59,344 bases of DNA, from contig JAKSLR010000018.1 in assembly GCA_024401095.1 (NCBI GenBank), positions 1-59,344 on the forward strand, given 5' to 3'. A program made the translations under genes and the position numbers. Origin of the DNA: Bacteroidaceae bacterium. Lineage in GTDB: Bacteria > Bacteroidota > Bacteroidia > Bacteroidales > Bacteroidaceae. Shown here piece after piece: positions 1 to 6,864 of this stretch. How positions within the stretch are numbered: position 1 is the first letter of the stretch; the number at the start of each line of letters is the position of its first letter. The notes under the pieces were generated by a model, which worked only from the letters and a program-made list of their open reading frames with translations, was not told where the DNA came from and searched no databases.

Positions 1-1
1 T

Positions 2-1249
2 ACACGTGCGGTTCAGGTTTCCAAAGATAGAGATGATTATTACACGGCCTATTTAGCATTGGACAGGTTGGGAAATTCACTAAGAGGTGATAATCCAGAA
101 ATTGCAGTAGAATACGCAAAACAAGCTTATCAATTATTCGAAGAGAGATTTAACAACAGCATTTACAATAAGGTATATTTATTGATAGGTATCGGTGACA
201 GTTACTGTCTGGCATCGGAAACTGATTCTGCATGTCTGTATTTGAACAAGGCATTAATGCTTGCCCAAGAGTCAAAAGAAGCAGAGCTGCAAAGCAGTGT
301 GTTTCAGTCGCTCTCTGTCTTGAAACGAAAGCAGGAAGAGAATGATTCTGCATTGTATTTTTCCAAGAAAGCATGGGAAATAGCTCCAAAGAGAAATTCG
401 TCTTTGGCATCCAATCTGGCTTATGCCTATCTTATGGCGGATTCTGTTCCTCAGAGTACAGAGCTATTAATGCAACTATGTAAATCAAAAAGTGAGACAA
501 TACGGCGTGCCTCTTATAAGTTGTTGGCAGAGTGTTCCTATAGGACAGGCAATCTTCAGAAAACTAAGGAATATTCAGATTCTGCTCTTGTGATTTATAG
601 AAGGACACATGAATCTACGTTGAAAGACCGTGCAGCCTATTATCAGAGCAACAGTAAACGACTTCTAGCACTTGAGAGCCTGAAAAGAGAAAGGGAAAGA
701 CAAAGGTTCGTGTTCTTTGGCTCAGGAATGGTGGCTCTGTTTGTTCTTCTGTCTTTGGTTTTCTTCTATAGAAATAAGGTCCTTTTGTATCGCAATGAAA
801 AATTAAGAACAGAGAAGGAAAAAGAAATAGAATTCCTTTTGTATCGTTCAGAAAAAGAAAAGCAGGAATTGCGGCTGAATCAAAAAGAGGAGCAGATTAA
901 ATTGTTGAAAAAATATGTCTGTTCAATGATTGATCTACAGAATGTCATTAATGAATCCATGAAAAAGAAAACCACGCTAATTGATGAAAAACTATGGGTG
1001 GAAGTAGAAGAATTACTGAATGCGTTGGAAGGATGTTTTGTGATTCGTTTAAAAGAAAAATATCCAGATCTTACTCAAGGTGAATTAAGGTTCTGCATGT
1101 TATTACGATTAGATCTCAGTATAAAGAAGTTAAGCGAAATTTATGGTATTTCTGAAGATTCCATTAAGCAGAAGCAGAGCAAATTTAAACATAAGATTGG
1201 TATAGCTAATTCTTCTATTTCACTACGAAGGTATTTGCAATCTTATTAG
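2..1249 (+). CDS. TPR-repeat membrane protein with C-terminal LuxR-like helix-turn-helix (5' end outside window)
   Basis: The reading frame is open to the first bases of the window, so the gene starts upstream; the TTG at 59 is an internal codon. The visible 415 residues hold helical TPR-like repeats, one membrane segment (about VALFVLLSLVFFYR), a charged coiled coil, and a C-terminal domain with the pattern LTQGELRFCMLLRLDLSIKKLS followed by a recognition-helix-like stretch (EDSIKQKQSKFKHK). This is the layout of Bacteroidota one-component TPR regulators, in which a periplasmic TPR part is joined to a cytoplasmic DNA-binding domain. It lies about 2 kb upstream of the RiPP-like locus on the same strand, so it may regulate that locus; this is inferred from position only. 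The family call is good and the target is unknown. Confidence 0.75.
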   Translation, partial: TRAVQVSKDRDDYYTAYLALDRLGNSLRGDNPEIAVEYAKQAYQLFEERFNNSIYNKVYLLIGIGDSYCLASETDSACLYLNKALMLAQESKEAELQSSVFQSLSVLKRKQEENDSALYFSKKAWEIAPKRNSSLASNLAYAYLMADSVPQSTELLMQLCKSKSETIRRASYKLLAECSYRTGNLQKTKEYSDSALVIYRRTHESTLKDRAAYYQSNSKRLLALESLKRERERQRFVFFGSGMVALFVLLSLVFFYRNKVLLYRNEKLRTEKEKEIEFLLYRSEKEKQELRLNQKEEQIKLLKKYVCSMIDLQNVINESMKKKTTLIDEKLWVEVEELLNALEGCFVIRLKEKYPDLTQGELRFCMLLRLDLSIKKLSEIYGISEDSIKQKQSKFKHKIGIANSSISLRRYLQSY

Positions 1250-1353
1250 GATACACCTAAAATAACACATTGACTCACTTTTTTATTATAGGGGGGGGTG
1301 ATAAATAAATGATAATCAACAAAATAAATTTTCAAAATACTCACCTCGATAAC

Positions 1354-1384
1354 TTGCTGTTTAATTGTTTTTAATCTAATTTTG
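1354..1384 (+). promoter_or_regulatory. Bacteroidota-type promoter for the 1417 gene
   Basis: A TAATTTTG box at 1377-1384 matches the TAnnTTTG -7 consensus, and a TTG at 1354-1356 lies 20 bp upstream as a -33 element. The start codon follows 32 bp downstream, after an A-rich leader. Confidence 0.55.
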
Positions 1385-1416
1385 CACCAACTAAAAACTA
1401 ATTAAAAACATAAAAA

Positions 1417-1788
1417 ATGAGTAAGAAATTTGTATTGGCAATGTTGCTTTTTGTGGCAGCATTAAATCCGTTGTTCGCATCAATTACGGATTTAGACGTA
1501 GAGGAAGAGAAGAGTACCCAATCACAGGGTGGTCCAAGAACAAGTGCTCCGGGTGTTCAAGTGTCATCTTTGGATAATGAACTAACTTTAGACATAAGTC
1601 GTTACATAGGAAATGTCCAGGTGTCAGTATTGGCTCTAGATGGAAGTAGCAATATCTCTGACACATATTATATTAATGGTCAAGGCAGAATAGATATGGA
1701 TTTTTCTGGTTATGCAACAGGTTGTTATAGTGTTGCTATTTCTTTAAGGAATGGTGTTGTATATTCAGGCAGTTTTAGGATTGAATAA
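1417..1788 (+). CDS. Small exported beta-sandwich protein, DUF3244-like
   Basis: The 123-residue product starts with a clear signal peptide (MSKKFVLAMLLFVAALNPLFAS). A charged, Ser/Gln-rich linker follows, then about 75 residues of alternating hydrophobic strands ending in the pattern DFSGYATGCYSVAISLRNG. That ending (D-xSGY-xxGxYxv-i) resembles DUF3244 and the C-terminal beta-sandwich modules of secreted Bacteroidota proteins. It has its own promoter and sits between the TPR regulator and the insertion sequence. The protein is probably periplasmic or surface exposed, and no enzymatic residues are evident. A role in the neighbouring peptide locus is possible but rests only on position. Confidence 0.6.
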   Translation: MSKKFVLAMLLFVAALNPLFASITDLDVEEEKSTQSQGGPRTSAPGVQVSSLDNELTLDISRYIGNVQVSVLALDGSSNISDTYYINGQGRIDMDFSGYATGCYSVAISLRNGVVYSGSFRIE

Positions 1789-1889
1789 ATATATACTTTC
1801 CCCATTATTTCCACTTTTATTTATGACTATTTGATAATGGTAAACAATAACTATTCACACGTATTGTATATAAATGTTTACAATCATTA

Positions 1890-3208
1890 GTGTCCCGTTA
1901 AAATTGGGACGAGTTTAAAATTAATCATATAATCCCGGCAAGAGGGGATAATCGAGTTCTTTGACATCATTGAAATAAGTCTTTTCAAAGAGGTCCCTGA
2001 GTGGAGTCTTATCCGTGAGAGAGATGCTCAAGATCTGCAAGACTTCATAAGTTGACCTGTTAAGCTGCATGTCGTGTTGCACGATTGCAACGAGGCAATA
2101 GGCTATGATTGTGGCAGAAATCTGTATTCTCACTGCGTTCTCTGTAGTGCCCCAAAACTTCTTGATCTTGAGGTGCTGCTTGAGCCATTTGAAGAACAGT
2201 TCAATCTGCCAGCGGTTTCTGTAGAGATTGGCGACTTCAAGTGAGGTAAGATGAAAAGCATTGGTCAGAAACGCAAATTCTCGGCCTTGCTCATCATCAT
2301 AGAACTTCACCAGACGAAGCTTCTCTGGATACTTCTTGATAGTGTTGAGATCCGATAATACTATCTCTGCATCCGTCAGCACATTCTTGGGTAATCGGCG
2401 TTTCCATCTTGTACATCTATATTGAAGGTTCTTCTTTGCTCTTACAACAAAGTAAGACTCATGAAGGTGTATCTTATACAACTCCTTGAAAGCATTGTAT
2501 CCACGGTCAAATACATAGTAAGATCCTGATTCATAAGGGATCTCCTTCATTGCCTTTGAGTCGTGGACTGATGCGGTGGAGATATGGAAGAAGGCAGGAA
2601 CCTGAGCTTCGAGGTCGTATAGCACATGAGTCTTGACACCACCTTTCTTCTTACGGAACTTAGCCCACCAGAAAACGGATAGACATAACGGAATCGTAGT
2701 TGAATCAAATGCATAGACATTCCCCTTCAGCTTGAAGATGTTCGTTGCCCGTTTCTTTCTGGCCTGTTCCATCATGAAGAAAGCGAAATCCTCAAAGATG
2801 CGGTAGTCACGATTCTGATTAGCAGTAGCAAATGTTGTTTTTGCAATCGACTTGCTACCCATACCAAGGTGATAACACTTTGAATGATGGGCTTCCAATG
2901 CGACGACAACATCACGTAAACTTTCACGATTACTAAGCAGACCGAACATGAGGGCCATGAGCTGATTCCAACAAGTGATGTTCTTGACATAATGGTTTCC
3001 ACCATACTTGTCAACAAGGTGACGGAACTTATTATTATCGAGGAATTCCACTAACTGAGCGAATACGTATTTGTCTTTGTTCATATGCAGGTCCACTAAA
3101 GAACTGCAAAATTACAATTTCAAATCGTCGCACCCTCAAAAAGCCTTTCAATAGACTATATTTCAATTATTTCAAAGACCGATTAGTCCACTTTAACGGG
3201 ACAGTAGG
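1890..3208 (-). mobile_element. IS4-family insertion sequence with 14-bp target duplication
   Basis: The two ends carry inverted copies of TGTCCCGTTAAA, at 1891-1902 and 3192-3203. The flanks carry the same 14 bases, GTTTACAATCATTA, at 1876-1889 and 3209-3222, which is a target-site duplication. The element is therefore about 1319 bp, and the few bases outside the conserved inverted repeat differ between ends. A single full-length transposase gene lies inside. Removing the element and one repeat joins TTTACAATCATTA directly to AACTTTGAAG, the original sequence 54 bp upstream of the first precursor peptide. The intact transposase and identical duplication point to a recent insertion. Confidence 0.9.
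1921..3084 (-). CDS. IS4-family DDE transposase (DUF4372 N-terminus)
   Basis: This 387-residue protein catalyses cut-and-paste movement of the surrounding element. Three landmarks of the IS4 DDE fold are visible: the first Asp in YAFDSTTIPLC, the second in YYVFDRGY, and the YREK signature, Y-x2-R-x3-E-x6-K, in YRNRWQIELFFKWLKQHLK. The N-terminus (FAQLVEFLDNNKFRHLVDKY) fits the DUF4372 module found in many Bacteroidales IS4 transposases. The ATG at 3084 is preferred over an upstream GTG at 3096. The gene looks intact, with no frameshift, so the element may still be active. Confidence 0.93.
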   Translation of the reverse strand: MNKDKYVFAQLVEFLDNNKFRHLVDKYGGNHYVKNITCWNQLMALMFGLLSNRESLRDVVVALEAHHSKCYHLGMGSKSIAKTTFATANQNRDYRIFEDFAFFMMEQARKKRATNIFKLKGNVYAFDSTTIPLCLSVFWWAKFRKKKGGVKTHVLYDLEAQVPAFFHISTASVHDSKAMKEIPYESGSYYVFDRGYNAFKELYKIHLHESYFVVRAKKNLQYRCTRWKRRLPKNVLTDAEIVLSDLNTIKKYPEKLRLVKFYDDEQGREFAFLTNAFHLTSLEVANLYRNRWQIELFFKWLKQHLKIKKFWGTTENAVRIQISATIIAYCLVAIVQHDMQLNRSTYEVLQILSISLTDKTPLRDLFEKTYFNDVKELDYPLLPGLYD

Positions 3209-3275
3209 GTTTACAATCATTAAACTTTGAAGATTGTTTGTAAAATGTTAAACACATTTATTAAAAATTATTATT

Positions 3276-3446
3276 ATGAAAATTATTAAACAAGTAAAGA
3301 CTGGACTAAAACTTCAAGAAGAGGAGCTCCAGAAGGTGTTGGGTGGTAGAACTGTTAGAAAAGATAATTCTAATTCTGCTTGGATTTGCAATTGTACAGG
3401 AACAGACAACAATAACAAGGGAATTTATTGTAAATGCACAGATTAG
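3276..3446 (+). CDS. Double-glycine RiPP precursor peptide 1 (four Cys, two CxC pairs)
   Basis: This 56-residue ORF begins MKIIKQVKTGLKLQEEEL and reaches a QKVLGG site at residues 19-24. The E-L-x-x-V-L-GG pattern is a typical leader end cut by C39 peptidases. The 32-residue core that follows holds one Trp (W36) and four cysteines as two CxC pairs, C38-N-C40 and C52-K-C54, separated by an Asn/Gly/Thr-rich stretch. It resembles the GG-Bacteroidales natural product precursor family associated with radical SAM maturases. A radical SAM/SPASM enzyme starts 61 bp downstream and a C39 ABC exporter lies in the same locus. The start is fixed by an AT-rich leader and an ATG near the insertion-sequence end. 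The product and its modification are unknown. Confidence 0.85.
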   Translation: MKIIKQVKTGLKLQEEELQKVLGGRTVRKDNSNSAWICNCTGTDNNNKGIYCKCTD

Positions 3447-3463
3447 TTATTAGTTTAATTTTT

Positions 3464-3504
3464 AATGCGATATGCTATTATATCATATCGCATTTATCTT
3501 TTTT
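3464..3504 (+). terminator. Terminator-like hairpin between precursor 1 and its maturase
   Basis: AATGCGATATG (3464-3474) and CATATCGCATT (3484-3494) form a perfect 11-bp stem with a 9-nt loop. TTATCTTTTTT follows directly. This is the form of an intrinsic terminator or partial attenuator, and the maturase ATG lies at 3508, right behind the T-tract. It would let the precursor be made in excess over the maturase. Confidence 0.75.
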
Positions 3505-3507
3505 ATC

Positions 3508-6500
3508 ATGAAGTCCAGTTTCTATAACGTTTATTATTTGTTTAATGAACAATATTATTTGTTTAATCAGATCAGCCACTCTTTAATTCAAGTAGATTTT
3601 GAATTGGCAGAAGCCCTAATGCAGAATAAAATAGATTGTATTCCTAGTGAGTTGCGTACTGAACTAAAAGAATATAATTTTCTAATATCTAGTAAACACA
3701 ATGAGAGTGAAATCATTAGGAATGGCAATTTTTCACAACGCTACCATAGTAAAACAATGAGAATTACTATAATACCAACATTGGGCTGTAACTTTCATTG
3801 TTGGTATTGTTATGAAAGTCATGTTCCTTCTAAAATTACTAAGGAGGCACTTCATGCAATTACTCTATTCATCCAAAAAGAAATAACGAAAAAACAATTG
3901 AAAGAACTTGTTTTAGATTGGTTTGGAGGTGAACCGCTTTTACAATTTGATCAAGCAATATACCCGCTTTCAAGATCTATTCTTGATTGGACTATAAATA
4001 ATAATGTGCAGTTTTCCAACATAATAACAACCAATGGTGTTCTTCTAGATAAAAAACGTATTGACAGGATTAAGCAGATACATTTATCAGACTTCCAAAT
4101 TACACTTGATGGAGGAAAGGAGGCTCATAACTTAACGAGATACTCGAAGTCGATAAAAGATTCTTTTAGTATTATCATAAACAATATTCATTTGCTTTGT
4201 TACGGTGTACCAGATGTTGTTGTCACTCTTCGTATTAATTATACCCCGGATAATATTGATACAATAGAGCAGATTTTTCCGTTATTTGATGTAAAAATCA
4301 GAAATCAAATTCTGATCTCATTACACATTGTCTGGCAAAAGTCTAACGAAATTCTTGCACTTTCGACAAAAGTGATGGCACTTTATGAAATGGCAAGAAA
4401 TTCGGGGTATCAAATTAGGGAACAAGCATTTTCTTTTAATTGTACTAACTGTTATACCGAAAATATGGAGCAATTTGTGGTAAACTATGATTTAAATGTA
4501 TACAAATGCACAGCTCGTGATTTCATACCTCAAAATTCTATAGGTAAAATTAATCCAGATGGAACATTTATTCCTTCAGAAAATTTTTATAATTATTATA
4601 AAGAGCAATCGCCAATACTTGACGAAAAATGTATGGCATGTGACTTATTACCTTCTTGTTTAAATTCTGCTTCTTGTATTCAAAAAAAGCTAGAAGGAAG
4701 TCCAATGGTGTGTTACTATGACCAAGTTAAATCCGGGGTCTACTCTTACATAAAGAGTTTGATTAGAAGTGAGGCAAAGCAGAAGATTTTACTCTTTTTG
4801 TTTCTGTTTATTAATGTAATTCCAATAATCGCACAAACAGATTCCTTGCAAAATCTAAGATTGGATGAAGTAAAAGTAATAGCCAATCGAATAAAAGTCC
4901 AACAAAATGGGGATATAGAGATTCTATTGTTGAATAATCCCATAATTAAAACACGATCAGCTTATGAAATATTAGGAATGGTCTCTGGATTACAGGTAAC
5001 AGATGATAAGATTTCACTTTTAGGTAAAGAAGGGGTAGCTATCTACGTGGAAAATCACAAGGCTGATATTAAAGAGGTTCAATCTCTTGATGGTTCTTTA
5101 ATTAAGAAAATAAAAGTTGTCCATCATCCCTCGCTCCGTTATGGAGACGATGCTCGAAATGGAATAGTATTTATAACGCTTAATGCTGAACCTGGAATAA
5201 TGGGTTCTACAACAGCCGTATTAGAGCGAGATAAGTGTCAGATTGTTTCCGAACAGCTGAAATCATCCATTACATACCAAAATGGAAAAGATTCTTTTTA
5301 TCATAATTTTTTGTTAGCTAATGGTAATTATGTTTCCAATTATAATTATTCAGGAGATATTAATTTTTCTCCTTCTACCTCGGAAGTTCATAACAGAGAA
5401 GTTGTCGTTAACAATATACTTAGTTATAAACATACATTTAACCAGAGATGCTATATAAATACTTATGGCACTTGGCTTTTTAACAATTCTAGAAATACTT
5501 TATTAAGTGCAGGAAATCAGAACGGTCTGAACAAGCTTACGAAAATCGAACAACCTTCTTATAATTTAGGAACGGAGTGCCGTCTTGGATTCTCCCCCCA
5601 CGATAACTACCTTTTGTTTAATGCGGAATACAATGGGAATGCTTCCAGACCATTGCATGAATATTCTTCAGAAGAGTGGACTGTTCGTGAAAATTTACGT
5701 CAGAAGTTTGATCATTATAACATAGAACCAAAAATTCATCTGGGTTCCCTGTTACATGGTGAATTAGAAGCTGGCGTGTCATATGTGAAGATAAGTGACA
5801 AGAATATAAAAATATGTTCGAAAGAAGGCGTTTTGGAAGGAGTGCAGGATGCGCAGTATAATATCATCGGCAAAGAGCGCCGTTTTTTTTCTCAATACTC
5901 TGTCTTATTTGGCTCAAAAGCATTTCTTAGTATGGGAGTATCTTATTATTCTGGTGAAATAAAATACCAGGATAAATACAACCTCATGGAAACTAGCAAT
6001 GCATTCCGTGGCCTTTATCCTTCTGCTCAAATCCAATATCTTTTTGATGAAGAAAAGGGGTCTGGTGTTTCCTTAAGTTATGCAAAGAGTTATTCCCTTC
6101 CTAGTTATGGGTATTATAGCCCAGATGCGATATATGCATCCAGAGGTTTATATAGCAAGGGGAACTTCAATTTGCAGGATGAAAAGTTGGACGATATTGA
6201 TTTAGTCTTTTATATAAATCAATCATGGATTCTTTCAATAAATAATCATTGGAAAGGAGAAGGAATAGAGCTGGTTTCCTATAAAAATGAGAATGGAGTT
6301 TATACGATTCCACAAAACATCAGCAAAGAATATAGAGTTATGGTTGATTTGTCCTTCTCAAAGTCAATCGGGGTTTGGAATACCTCAAATAAAATTAACT
6401 CACGCTATGTACAATCATCGACTATGAAGAAAGATGCTATTAAAGGAATACAATTTGTATTCAATTCTTCAAATCAAATTAAAATCGGAGAAAATGCAGG

Positions 6501-6819
6501 GTTAATCTTTGATATTTATGCTTCATCTCAGAGAAAAAAACTGACTTCAACAGTCCATCATTTCTATAGTTTGGACATCGGAGGCTACTTGACTTTATTT
6601 GAGGATAAATTGAATGTACGGATTCAGTTGAATGATTTAATTCACAATAATAAGAGAACAACCTTTTTCGGTGAGAATGTCTCTTACATCAAAGAAGATA
6701 TTAGCCGTAGATTCCGAGGGTTGCTGAGTATTGGATGGAACTTTAGATCTGGTAAGTCGATTAAGGATAAAATAATCAAAGGTGGCAAAGATATACAGAA
6801 AGTTCTCCCAATTATATAA
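3508..6819 (+). CDS. Radical SAM/SPASM peptide maturase fused in frame to a TonB-receptor-like outer-membrane barrel
   Basis: This 1103-residue ORF reads as two proteins. Residues 1 to about 417 form a radical SAM/SPASM peptide maturase. Its cluster motif CNFHCWYC uses C94, C98 and C101; an N-terminal peptide-binding-like region precedes it, and a SPASM domain follows with C315, C334, C375, C378, C384, C390 and C402 (the last CxxC-x5-C-x5-C loop is longer than usual). From residue 418 it looks like the start of a second protein: a TTG codon (4759), a hydrophobic segment KILLFLFLFINVIPIIAQ, a TonB-box-like LRLDEVKVIA, a plug-like region (GVAIYVENHKADIKEVQSL), and a beta-barrel to the end. The second part would be 686 residues, close to the separate 675-residue barrel at 10707. 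The ATG at 3508 is chosen over 3472 because the latter lies inside the hairpin. Whether one fused protein or two proteins are made is unknown. Confidence 0.85.
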   Translation: MKSSFYNVYYLFNEQYYLFNQISHSLIQVDFELAEALMQNKIDCIPSELRTELKEYNFLISSKHNESEIIRNGNFSQRYHSKTMRITIIPTLGCNFHCWYCYESHVPSKITKEALHAITLFIQKEITKKQLKELVLDWFGGEPLLQFDQAIYPLSRSILDWTINNNVQFSNIITTNGVLLDKKRIDRIKQIHLSDFQITLDGGKEAHNLTRYSKSIKDSFSIIINNIHLLCYGVPDVVVTLRINYTPDNIDTIEQIFPLFDVKIRNQILISLHIVWQKSNEILALSTKVMALYEMARNSGYQIREQAFSFNCTNCYTENMEQFVVNYDLNVYKCTARDFIPQNSIGKINPDGTFIPSENFYNYYKEQSPILDEKCMACDLLPSCLNSASCIQKKLEGSPMVCYYDQVKSGVYSYIKSLIRSEAKQKILLFLFLFINVIPIIAQTDSLQNLRLDEVKVIANRIKVQQNGDIEILLLNNPIIKTRSAYEILGMVSGLQVTDDKISLLGKEGVAIYVENHKADIKEVQSLDGSLIKKIKVVHHPSLRYGDDARNGIVFITLNAEPGIMGSTTAVLERDKCQIVSEQLKSSITYQNGKDSFYHNFLLANGNYVSNYNYSGDINFSPSTSEVHNREVVVNNILSYKHTFNQRCYINTYGTWLFNNSRNTLLSAGNQNGLNKLTKIEQPSYNLGTECRLGFSPHDNYLLFNAEYNGNASRPLHEYSSEEWTVRENLRQKFDHYNIEPKIHLGSLLHGELEAGVSYVKISDKNIKICSKEGVLEGVQDAQYNIIGKERRFFSQYSVLFGSKAFLSMGVSYYSGEIKYQDKYNLMETSNAFRGLYPSAQIQYLFDEEKGSGVSLSYAKSYSLPSYGYYSPDAIYASRGLYSKGNFNLQDEKLDDIDLVFYINQSWILSINNHWKGEGIELVSYKNENGVYTIPQNISKEYRVMVDLSFSKSIGVWNTSNKINSRYVQSSTMKKDAIKGIQFVFNSSNQIKIGENAGLIFDIYASSQRKKLTSTVHHFYSLDIGGYLTLFEDKLNVRIQLNDLIHNNKRTTFFGENVSYIKEDISRRFRGLLSIGWNFRSGKSIKDKIIKGGKDIQKVLPII

Positions 6820-6864
6820 TATCTATTTTTGAAAATATTGTATTAATTATAATTTTGGAATTTA

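Noticed and set aside
3472..3507. Start of the maturase-barrel gene at ATG 3472
   Set aside because: This ATG lies within the stem of the terminator-like hairpin, and the 12 extra residues are unlike maturase N-termini; ATG 3508 fits better.
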